DNA of 11,260 bases from Spartobacteria bacterium. Its GTDB lineage: Bacteria > Verrucomicrobiota > Verrucomicrobiia > Chthoniobacterales > UBA6821. The stretch is from contig CANIBV010000049.1 in the NCBI GenBank assembly GCA_947466005.1, positions 1-11,260 of the forward strand, written 5' to 3'. Positions 5,190 through 11,260 of the stretch are shown here, in pieces (positions within the stretch are counted from its first letter, which is position 1; each line of letters opens with the position of its first letter). A program made the position numbers and the translations under genes. The notes under the pieces were generated by a model. That model saw only the letters and a program-made list of their open reading frames with translations, ran no database searches and had not been told where the DNA came from.

Positions 5190-7930
5190 ACCGCTTTATT
5201 ATCCTGATGACCACGCTAACTACGCTGACCACCTTACTTTCCCAGAATCTGACAGCCGCAAAGCCAAAGTCCGTGGTGCACGCTCACGATGCCGGGAAGG
5301 CAGCCGAGTCCGTGGCCTCACTTGCCGCAGTGAACTTGCCTGCCCCTTCGCTCGCCGTGAAGCCGCAGGTTTTCACGTTTCCTAACGGACTGACGCTAAT
5401 TGTGGAGGAAAATCACGGCGCGCCCGTCGCCAGTGTCCAGGCCTGGTGCAACACGGGATCCATCCATGAGGGGAAACTCCTGGGTGCAGGTCTCTCCCAC
5501 ATCCTCGAGCACATGCTTTTCAAGGGAACCGCGTCCCGAGCACCCGGAGTCATTGCCAGTCAGGTCCAGGACCAGGGGGGGTACATCAACGCCTATACCT
5601 CCTACGACCGCACCGTCTACTGGATCGACGTGCCGGCCAAGGGTGCCTCCAAGGCCGTCGATATCCTCGCTGACGTGATGATGAATGCCACACTCCCCAA
5701 GGAGGAGTATGACAGGGAACAGGAAGTGATCCGACGTGAGTTTGCCATGGGATATGACAATCCCGACCGCACCGCATCGCTTCTCCTTTTCCGCACAGCC
5801 TACCACCGCAGCCCCTTCAAGGAGCCTGTCATCGGCCACCTCGACATCTACAACAAGCTGACCCGGGAAGATGTGCTCGAGTATTACAAGAGCCGCTACG
5901 TCCCTAATAACCTCTGCTTTGTTGTGGTCGGTGATGTGAACGCCAAAGAGATCCGCGATCAGTTGGCGACCTACTTCGAGAAATATCCCCGGGTGGCCCT
6001 CGAGCCGCTCTCCATTGCCGATGAACCTCCCCAACTTGGGAAACAAGAGGGACGCGACACCTTCCCGACCGATTTGAGCCGCATGAATATTGCCTGGCGC
6101 GCCCCCGGTGCCACCAGTCCCGATGCGCCCGCCGTCGAGGTTCTCTCAGCGGTCCTGGCATCGGGTACAAGCTCCATCCTGAACACCGAAATCCGCGAAA
6201 AGAAGGGACTTGTCCACCAGATCGGCGGCGGTCTTTACACTCTGACACCACAGGAAGGACTGGTGTACATCGGTGCCGTCGCCGACCCCTCCAAGCGAGA
6301 GGCAGCTGAGAAGGAGATTGTCGATCAGGTCGACAAGGTCGCCCGGGATGGAATCTCTGATTCCGATCTGGCCAAGGCCAAGAAGGGAATCCTTGCCGAA
6401 CACTACCACGGCCTGACCACCATGCGTGGTCGCGCCTCAGACTACGGCAACGGGTGGCTCATGACCGGCAATGCCGAGTTTGGCAAACGCTACCTCGAGT
6501 CGATCGAGAAGGTCACTGCCGCCGATGTCCGTCGAGTTGCCGCACTCTACCTCAGGCCCGAGGGACTCACCATCACCTCCCTCGATCCCGTCAACGATTC
6601 CAAGGCGAAGGGGAAGGTGAAGGGAAATGATGACGATGACAAGATGGTGACTCACTCCGACATCACCAGGAACGAGCTGCCAAACGGACTGAGCGTTCTC
6701 GTGCATGAAGATTCCCGCCTGCCGCTTGTTTCCATCGTCGCTGCGTTCCGTGGCGGCATCCTGGCCGAGACCGAAGAGAAGAACGGACTCTCCCAGTTAG
6801 CCGCCAGCAGCATCGTCAAGGGAACCAAGACACGCACCGCTCAGCAGATCGCTGAAACTCTCGAGCATGTGGGCGGATCCATCGCTGCCGGTGCCGGGAA
6901 CAACAGCTTCTCGGTCTCTGTTGATGTGATGAAGGAGGATTTTCCACTCGGCATGCAGATCCTCGCCGATGTTGTTTCGAATGCGACCTTCCCTGACTCG
7001 GAAGTTGCCCGCGAAAAGAGCTCCCAACTCGCGGCCATCAAGGCCGAGGATGATCAGATCACGACGACCGCGAGGAATATTCTGAAGCCACTGCTCTACG
7101 GAACCCACCCTTACGCCCTTCGTGGCAACGGGACGCCGGAGTCAGTACAGAAACTGAGCCCCTCGGATCTGAAGGAATACCGTGATCGTCTCGTGGTGGG
7201 CCGCAATGGAGTCCTCTCCATCTTCGGTGCGGTGAAGCCTGGGGAGGCTCTTGCCTTGGCGCAGAAAGACTTCGGCTCCCTCCCTGCGGGTGAGAAGGCG
7301 CTGGTCAATCCCCCTGCCGCCAAGCCACTTGCCGCATCGGTTGAAAAGTCTGCCGAGCGTCAGAAGCAGCAGTCCGTCATCATGAAGGGGTACCTTGGCA
7401 CGACGATTGATGGGGCTGATCGCCCCGCCCTTGAGCTGATCGAGGAAGCTTCGAGTGATCTCGGCTCCCGATTCTTTGTCCGTATCCGGGAGAAGCTTGG
7501 CCTTGCCTACTTCGTGGGGGCCTCCAACTCGACCGGCCTCGCCCCCGGTGCCTTTGTCTTCTACCTCGGTACCGACCCCAAGAAGGTCGATCTCGCCAAG
7601 CATGAGTTCAACGATGAGATTGCCAAGCTTGCCACCGATGGACTCTCCCAAGAGGAACTCGATCGCGCCAAGGCCAAGCTCCTCGGTGCCGAGGCGATCC
7701 GCAACCAGTCGAATGCCGCTCTTGGTGCGCTCTGCGCTACCAATGAACTCATGGGGCTCGGCTTTGACTACGACATGAAGCACAGCGAGGCGATTAAGAA
7801 GGTCACCCTTGAGGATATTCGTCAGGTTGCTCAGAAATATTTCAGGGATGGCAAGAGCGTCGAGGTGGTCGTTGGCCCCCCTCCTGCGAAGTCCGCAGCA
7901 CCCCTGCACGACCCTTCCAAAACCCCTTAG
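5186..7930 (+). CDS. Secreted M16-family zinc metalloprotease, fused active and inactive halves
   Basis: A 914-residue protein with a signal peptide (MNRFIILMTTLTTLTTLLSQ, cleavage probably near residues 24-25). The first M16 unit begins around 60 (FPNGLTLIVEE). It has the inverted zinc motif HILEH at 105-109, with Glu108 as base, and the third ligand probably Glu185 in VIRREF, 75 residues on, which is the normal spacing. A charged linker rich in Lys, Gly and Asp at about 472-486 leads to the second unit (from about 494, LPNGLSVLVHEDSRLPLVS). The second unit lacks HxxEH, reading GLSQLAASSIVKGT instead, but keeps the Arg/Tyr signature REKLGLAY at 768-775. Active and inactive halves in one chain is the usual pitrilysin/PqqL-type design, forming a clamshell that degrades small unfolded peptides. 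It probably acts in the periplasm. It overlaps the previous gene by 4 bp. Confidence 0.95.
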   Translation: MNRFIILMTTLTTLTTLLSQNLTAAKPKSVVHAHDAGKAAESVASLAAVNLPAPSLAVKPQVFTFPNGLTLIVEENHGAPVASVQAWCNTGSIHEGKLLGAGLSHILEHMLFKGTASRAPGVIASQVQDQGGYINAYTSYDRTVYWIDVPAKGASKAVDILADVMMNATLPKEEYDREQEVIRREFAMGYDNPDRTASLLLFRTAYHRSPFKEPVIGHLDIYNKLTREDVLEYYKSRYVPNNLCFVVVGDVNAKEIRDQLATYFEKYPRVALEPLSIADEPPQLGKQEGRDTFPTDLSRMNIAWRAPGATSPDAPAVEVLSAVLASGTSSILNTEIREKKGLVHQIGGGLYTLTPQEGLVYIGAVADPSKREAAEKEIVDQVDKVARDGISDSDLAKAKKGILAEHYHGLTTMRGRASDYGNGWLMTGNAEFGKRYLESIEKVTAADVRRVAALYLRPEGLTITSLDPVNDSKAKGKVKGNDDDDKMVTHSDITRNELPNGLSVLVHEDSRLPLVSIVAAFRGGILAETEEKNGLSQLAASSIVKGTKTRTAQQIAETLEHVGGSIAAGAGNNSFSVSVDVMKEDFPLGMQILADVVSNATFPDSEVAREKSSQLAAIKAEDDQITTTARNILKPLLYGTHPYALRGNGTPESVQKLSPSDLKEYRDRLVVGRNGVLSIFGAVKPGEALALAQKDFGSLPAGEKALVNPPAAKPLAASVEKSAERQKQQSVIMKGYLGTTIDGADRPALELIEEASSDLGSRFFVRIREKLGLAYFVGASNSTGLAPGAFVFYLGTDPKKVDLAKHEFNDEIAKLATDGLSQEELDRAKAKLLGAEAIRNQSNAALGALCATNELMGLGFDYDMKHSEAIKKVTLEDIRQVAQKYFRDGKSVEVVVGPPPAKSAAPLHDPSKTP

Positions 7931-7933
7931 TAT

Positions 7934-7965
7934 CCCATAACCTATTACCAAAACCCCATAACCTA
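7934..7965. repeat. Two copies of CCCATAACCTA with 21-bp period
   Basis: In the 42-bp spacer before the DUF1844 gene, CCCATAACCTA occurs at 7934-7944 and again at 7955-7965, 21 bp apart, with related AAAACCCC strings next to them. It is AT-rich, free of G from 7931 to the ATG, and has no visible ribosome binding site. It may be a regulator site or a small spacer expansion. Confidence 0.7.
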
Positions 7966-7972
7966 AAATCCC

Positions 7973-8437
7973 ATGGCCGAAATCCAACAAGCAACCAACT
8001 CCGCCGATCTCACCCAGCGCTTCATCGAACTTGTCATGATGAATGCCCAGCAGGCAGCCCTCTGCCTTGGCCAGATGGCTCACCCTTCCACCGGAAAAGC
8101 GGAGGTCAACCTCGAAGCCGCCAAGATGTTCATCGATCACCTCGAGATCATCAAAGAGAAGACCCGGGGCAACCTGAGCAAGGACGAAGAGAAGATCCTC
8201 ACCAGCGTCCTTTCCGAACTCCAACTGGCCTTTGTCCAGGTCTCCAGTGGTGCCGGTGCAACTGGCGCGGAGCATGTCCATGACGAGAACTGCAATCATG
8301 GGGATCACAGCCCTTCAGAAGTCGCTCCCGAATCGAGTGCTCCATCCCATCCTCCTCAATCCGAACCCAAGCAGGAATCCTCTCCCGTTATGGAGGACGA
8401 GGGGAAGAAGAAGTTTACCAAGAGCTACGGCGCGTAG
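7973..8437 (+). CDS. DUF1844-family protein with a histidine-rich tail
   Basis: A 154-residue protein. Residues 12-92 match DUF1844: RFIELVMMNAQQAALCLGQM (16-35), GKAEVNLEAAKMFIDHLEII (41-60), EKTRGNLSKDEEKIL (62-76) and SELQLAFVQV (81-90). The family is an all-helical protein of unknown function, common in verrucomicrobia, planctomycetes and some other deep-branching phyla. After the domain comes a short His/Cys/Asp cluster, HVHDENCNHGDH at 101-112, which could bind metal, and then an acidic Pro/Ser tail with a basic end (EGKKKFTKSYGA). No signal peptide is present, so it is likely cytoplasmic. It lies 42 bp after the M16 protease. There is no clear ribosome binding site. Confidence 0.9.
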   Translation: MAEIQQATNSADLTQRFIELVMMNAQQAALCLGQMAHPSTGKAEVNLEAAKMFIDHLEIIKEKTRGNLSKDEEKILTSVLSELQLAFVQVSSGAGATGAEHVHDENCNHGDHSPSEVAPESSAPSHPPQSEPKQESSPVMEDEGKKKFTKSYGA

Positions 8438-8447
8438 AAAAACTCCC

Positions 8448-8726
8448 TTGATTGTTTCCTTTAAGGATTCCGAGACAAAGTCTCTTTATGAGACGGAAAG
8501 AAGCTCTCGGTTTTCCGGTGTTGCCCGGGTTGCGTTGAGAAAACTCATTCAACTCAATGAGGCTGATTCTTTGCAGGATATGGCAGTCCCACCTGGCAAC
8601 AGACTTGAGGCACTGAAGGGAAACCGCAAGGGGCTGTTTTCCATCAGGATCATCGATCAATGGAGGATTTGTTTCCGTTGGACGGGATGCGATGCATCCG
8701 AAGTAGAGATCTGCGACTACCATTGA
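8448..8726 (+). CDS. higB: HigB-type mRNA endonuclease toxin (RelE superfamily)
   Basis: The frame is open from 8232 within the DUF1844 gene, but the family starts at MIVSFKD, which makes TTG at 8448 the likely start and gives 92 residues, the size of the Proteus HigB protein. Family marks are RFSGVARVALRKL (21-33), VPPGNRLEALKG (47-58), GLFSIRIIDQWRICFRW (62-78) and the C-terminal DYH (90-92). Residues reported for HigB activity, Lys57, Asp90, Tyr91 and His92, are all present at these same numbers, so the toxin should be active. HigB cuts mRNA on the ribosome and is held by HigA. It starts only ten bases after the DUF1844 stop, with no visible promoter or strong ribosome binding site of its own. 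The toxin-first order is normal for higBA. The start codon is inferred from length and family alignment. Confidence 0.9.
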   Translation: MIVSFKDSETKSLYETERSSRFSGVARVALRKLIQLNEADSLQDMAVPPGNRLEALKGNRKGLFSIRIIDQWRICFRWTGCDASEVEICDYH

Positions 8727-8756
8727 CATACCCCTATAACGCTATACGCTATAGAC
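8723..8756 (+). promoter_or_regulatory. Promoter/operator-like region between higB and higA
   Basis: A perfect -35 hexamer TTGACA (8723-8728) overlaps the higB stop. It is followed by CTATA-rich repeats (8734-8754): three related units TATAAC, TATACG, TATAGA with 7-8 bp spacing, and outer arms CTATA/TATAG forming an imperfect palindrome. The possible -10 hexamers sit 14 or 21 bases from TTGACA, neither ideal, so a promoter is not proved. The palindrome directly before the higA start is a likely site for HigA to bind its own DNA. Confidence 0.5.
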
Positions 8757-9050
8757 ATGAATTCGATCACCCCCGGAGAAATCCTTCTTGAAGAATACCT
8801 GCAGCCCCTGAATCTTTCGCAGAACGCAGTTGGTCGCGCGCTCGGTGTATCCCCCCGCGCCATCAATGAGATCGTTCTTGGGAAACGCTCCATTACTGCG
8901 GAAATGTCGATTCGTCTTGGTAAATTCTTCGGACAGTCTCCTCAGTTTTGGTTCGGTATCCAGACGAACTGTGATTTTCGTGCCCTTAAGAAAAAAGAGA
9001 AGCTACTGACCGCTAAGGTGCGTCCTCTTTCGCAACTAATCACTGCGTAA
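8757..9050 (+). CDS. higA: HigA-type antitoxin, XRE helix-turn-helix
   Basis: A 97-residue protein of the HigA addiction-module family. It starts with the typical TPGEILLEEYLQPLNLSQ (5-22), then a helix-turn-helix at about 20-42 (NAVGRALGVSPRAINEIVLG), then KRSITAEMSIRLGKFFGQSP and FWFGIQ (about 43-68), all family marks. HigA neutralises HigB and represses the operon. It starts 30 bp after higB, so the pair is not overlapping. A palindromic CTATA-rich sequence sits in this gap. No ribosome binding site is visible before the ATG, which lies within 3 bp of the palindrome. The full length and intact HTH suggest a working antitoxin. No integrase or flanking repeat accompanies the pair, so how it arrived is not visible. 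Confidence 0.92.
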   Translation: MNSITPGEILLEEYLQPLNLSQNAVGRALGVSPRAINEIVLGKRSITAEMSIRLGKFFGQSPQFWFGIQTNCDFRALKKKEKLLTAKVRPLSQLITA

Positions 9051-9064
9051 TTAACTTATCATCC

Positions 9065-9646
9065 ATGAGATTCCATCGCTTCTCCGCGATAAGGTGGCTC
9101 CTCATCTTCCTTTTCACTCTCACTTTCTCCCCCGCTCATGCGCTTGAGATTCAGGGGGTGACGCCTGTGCCACAGGTTCAGGTTTCAGGACAGACCTTGC
9201 AGCTCAATGGTGCGGGTCTGAGGACATTCACCCTGCTGATGATCCCGATCAAAATCTATGTGGCGGCCTTCTACACGCCCGGGCCGCTTCGTACGGCCGA
9301 GGCCGTGATGAACTCGGGTGGTCCGATGCAGTTTGATTTCACCTTCCTGCGGGCGGTGGGGCAGGCGGATGTGACCAAGGCCTGGAGTTCCCAGTTTGCC
9401 CAGAGTGCCTCCTACACTTATCCCGGATATGCGTCCGACCGAGATGCCTTCATTGCCATGTTTGGTCCGCTGTCGGGCGGTGGTGTGGAGCAGGTGCAAC
9501 TTGTGGGCACGAATACCATCGTGATCGATCAGGGGGTCACCAAGGGAACTATCCCCGGGCGCGACTTCCAGAAGGCATTTCTCTCCCTCTGGTTTGGCAG
9601 CAAGGCCGTGTCTCCCGATTTGAAGACTGCCCTGCTCGGGAACTAA
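9065..9646 (+). CDS. Secreted chalcone-isomerase-like protein
   Basis: A 193-residue protein. A signal peptide ends in FSPAHA (21-26), cleaved before LEIQ. The mature part shows the pattern of the bacterial chalcone isomerase-like domain: LQLNGAGLRTFTLL (46-59), then KIYVAAFYTPGPLRTAE (63-79), a strand MQFDFTFLRAV, and DRDAFIAMFG near the middle, ending LSLWFGSKAV. In plants this fold makes flavonoids or binds fatty acids; the bacterial secreted members have no established reaction, and I assign none. It follows higA by 14 bp with no visible ribosome binding site. It ends ten bases from the stop of the convergent beta-CASP gene. Confidence 0.85.
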   Translation: MRFHRFSAIRWLLIFLFTLTFSPAHALEIQGVTPVPQVQVSGQTLQLNGAGLRTFTLLMIPIKIYVAAFYTPGPLRTAEAVMNSGGPMQFDFTFLRAVGQADVTKAWSSQFAQSASYTYPGYASDRDAFIAMFGPLSGGGVEQVQLVGTNTIVIDQGVTKGTIPGRDFQKAFLSLWFGSKAVSPDLKTALLGN

Positions 9647-9656
9647 TTTCTGCGAT

Positions 9657-11030
9657 TTACAGCTCGATGGCCTGTCCCGGTGGAGGAGCCAGCACCTTGG
9701 TCCCGGGAAGCGCCGCATAGAGCTCCCTCTTGAACCACTCGATCGCTGGGTCGTCTCCGTGAACGAGCAGGATCGTTTTGGGACGAACCTTGATCGCATA
9801 GGATAGGAGATCTTCACGACGTGCGTGGGCACTGAAGGTGAAGATCTCCCGGTGGCAGTTGAACGATACCGGCGCTCCCTCCGAGGTGAGCTGTACTGTC
9901 GATCCTTGGACTGCCTTGCGGACTTCTCCCGCAGGGGACTTGGGGTCGGCATACCCCACGAAGTAGAGATACTGGGAGGAATCAGGGAGGACCTTACGTG
10001 CAAAGATATTGGAGAGGGTGTGCTCGGTCATCATGCCACTGCTCAGGGCGTAGATGGCACGCTTACGTGGATTGAGCGATTCGATGTCCCTTCCTCCGGC
10101 CACGTAGGGAGAAACATCCCTCATGAGGCTCAGGTTGGGAAGATTTCTCGGCACTTGGGCAGACATACTGTCATAGACGGCGGTGATCTTGCTGCTAAGC
10201 CCTCCGACGTAGAGCGGGGTGGGGGGGATGATTCGTTCCCTCTGCATCTTCCAGAGCATCGCCATCACCTCCTGTGTCTTGCCGAGGGCGAAGACGGGAA
10301 TGGTGATGCTCGCACCCTCCTGCAAGGCTGCAGCCACAGCCTTTGCGAAGCGCTCCTCCTCCTTGAGTCGCGTGAACCCCTCAGGGAGCGGCGCATCCCC
10401 TCTTGTCGTCTCCATGAGCAGGACATCGACCGGTTCCTCGGGGAAACTGGCACCCGTCTGGATGGTCTGGTCCTCGAAGTTTACGTCCCCGGTGTAGAAG
10501 AAGCTCTTCCCCTCGGAGCGGATCATCACCCCCGCCGATCCGAGGATATGCCCCGCGTCATGGAAGGTAACCGTGGTGGAGTCGCTGTCTGATGAAGATC
10601 GCTGGCCATCCAGATCAAGCGGACGCTCAAGCGGACAGTAGCGCCAGGAGCGCTGGGCCTGCTCAATCGTCTTGTGACCATAAAGCGGGTTATCCTTGAG
10701 CTTCAGCTCTTCCTGCTGGCGGGTCATGACATTCACGGAGTTGTGAAGCATCACTTCTGCGATCCGGGCTGTTCCCGGTGTCATCAGGACAGGCATCCCG
10801 TGCTGCTGGATCTGAAGAAGGGGGAGGCAGCCGACATGATCCTGATGAGCATGGGTCAGGATGGTGGAGCGTATACGGCCTGGCTCCAGTTCTTCAAACA
10901 TCGGCGTGGCATCATGACCGACACGTTCGGGATGCATCCCCGCGTCTAAAATGACAGATCCCTCGGGAAGGTCGAGGCGGTAGCAGTTGGAACCGATGCC
11001 CGCTCCCCGGGTGAGATTAGTAAAACGCAT
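9657..11030 (-). CDS. Beta-CASP metallo-beta-lactamase-fold hydrolase (predicted RNase)
   Basis: A 457-residue protein with the full metal site of the family: HAHQDH at 60-65, His161 in DAGHILGSA, and Asp182 in FYTGD. The beta-CASP insert follows with Glu207 (METTRGD), IPVFALGKTQEV (244-255, normally P-x-x-A-x-G-R-x-Q-E), YVGGLSSKI, and SSGMM at 330-334. The C-terminus has FVGYADPKSPAGEV (357-370), FSAHA with His402 (motif B) and HGD with His424 (motif C). Members related to CPSF73/RNase J act as metal-dependent RNA endo- or exonucleases; the substrate here is unknown. Start chosen at ATG 11030 because the family begins with M-x-F-T-N-L-T. Alternatives are ATG 11039 and GTG 11060. No strong ribosome binding site is visible. 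It converges with the chalcone-isomerase-like gene. Confidence 0.93.
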   Translation of the reverse strand: MRFTNLTRGAGIGSNCYRLDLPEGSVILDAGMHPERVGHDATPMFEELEPGRIRSTILTHAHQDHVGCLPLLQIQQHGMPVLMTPGTARIAEVMLHNSVNVMTRQQEELKLKDNPLYGHKTIEQAQRSWRYCPLERPLDLDGQRSSSDSDSTTVTFHDAGHILGSAGVMIRSEGKSFFYTGDVNFEDQTIQTGASFPEEPVDVLLMETTRGDAPLPEGFTRLKEEERFAKAVAAALQEGASITIPVFALGKTQEVMAMLWKMQRERIIPPTPLYVGGLSSKITAVYDSMSAQVPRNLPNLSLMRDVSPYVAGGRDIESLNPRKRAIYALSSGMMTEHTLSNIFARKVLPDSSQYLYFVGYADPKSPAGEVRKAVQGSTVQLTSEGAPVSFNCHREIFTFSAHARREDLLSYAIKVRPKTILLVHGDDPAIEWFKRELYAALPGTKVLAPPPGQAIEL

Positions 11031-11224
11031 AAGGATCATTCTAAGGGGTCGGAATGGCACCCTGCTAGGGCAATCTAAGTGATGGGTGTGTCAGCGTTGC
11101 ACGAGATGCCATGGGAGCGTCCGGGAGTTCTTCGTTCACCTTTTAGTGATAGAACCCTTTTCACCACATGAAACTTGCTGATTGCACCTGCAACTTTCCT
11201 GCCGACGTGGTGTTCTACTAAGAG
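11031..11224. other. Intergenic stretch at the right end, no supported gene
   Basis: Apart from the possible alternative start of the beta-CASP gene (to 11060), I see no gene here. Two short plus-strand frames exist, 29 codons from about 11082 and 17 codons from 11168, but neither has coding signs. No convincing promoter pair or hairpin terminator was found. If the edge frame at 11225 is real, this is a divergent promoter region. Confidence 0.4.
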
Positions 11225-11260
11225 ATGTTCCCCCCGTTTTCTGAAAAGCTTTGGGATCGC
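11225..11260 (+). CDS. Possible gene start at the right edge
   Basis: An ATG at 11225 opens a frame of 12 codons, MFPPFSEKLWDR, that runs off the window without a stop. An AAGAG precedes it directly, too close for a normal ribosome binding site. The piece is too short to assign, and it may be chance. Confidence 0.2.
   Translation, partial: MFPPFSEKLWDR

Noticed and set aside
6625..6645. DDDDK in the M16 linker, resembling an enteropeptidase site
   Set aside because: It is part of a generic charged linker between two domains; there is no reason to expect such processing in a bacterium.
7142..8308. Long antisense open frame (388 codons) opposite the M16 and DUF1844 genes
   Set aside because: It runs against two well-recognised genes, has no family resemblance, and crosses the intergenic spacer. 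Long antisense frames are expected from the codon bias of GC-rich genes.
9825..10592. Plus-strand open frame of 255 codons inside the beta-CASP gene
   Set aside because: The minus-strand frame has all metal-binding motifs; this one shows none and is a mirror of them.
11082..11171. Short plus-strand frame of 29 codons in the right-hand spacer
   Set aside because: No ribosome binding site, no hydrophobic or motif content, and length within chance expectation.

Overview
The window looks like chromosome of a member of the PVC superphylum, most likely Verrucomicrobiota. The main reason is the protein at 4746-5189, which I recognise as the Minf_1886 family (TIGR04138), a group restricted to planctomycetes and verrucomicrobia. 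The company of a DUF1844 protein, an FmdB-type zinc ribbon, a fused M16 protease and a beta-CASP metallo-hydrolase fits this. Base composition is moderately GC-rich. Shine-Dalgarno sites are uneven: strong at some genes, not visible at many others. The phylum call is inference from protein families, not from a marker gene.

Layout, left to right. Positions 1-350 hold two copies of a minus-strand cassette for a tiny lipoprotein. One copy is complete (205-318, 37 residues) and one is cut by the left edge (1-17). They share a perfect 49-bp block with the ribosome binding site and first codons, and a hairpin terminator (127-158) lies between them. A minus-strand YkuD-type L,D-transpeptidase follows (432-908). 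It diverges from a long plus-strand gene run.

The plus-strand run holds asd (aspartate-semialdehyde dehydrogenase, 1004-2029), an FmdB-like zinc ribbon protein (2051-2416), a zinc-ribbon membrane protein whose start overlaps the previous stop (2416-3180), a secreted protein of unknown function with a degenerate metallopeptidase look (3228-4451), a 49-residue single-span membrane protein (4593-4742), the Minf_1886 protein (4746-5189), a two-domain M16 metalloprotease overlapping it by 4 bp (5186-7930), and a DUF1844 protein with a histidine-rich tail (7973-8437). A HigB/HigA toxin-antitoxin pair (8448-8726 and 8757-9050) comes directly after. The run ends with a secreted chalcone-isomerase-like protein (9065-9646). 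A beta-CASP metallo-hydrolase (9657-11030, minus) converges on it with only 10 bp between the stop codons. The last ~230 bp are mostly non-coding, with a possible gene start at the right edge.

Most of the window reads as housekeeping or conserved lineage-specific genes rather than an island. The parts that look accessory or under-described are the duplicated mini-lipoprotein cassette, the HigBA module with its promoter/operator-like sequence between toxin and antitoxin, and the cluster of PVC-type genes of unknown function (2416-5189). I see no rRNA, tRNA, CRISPR array, transposase or integrase.
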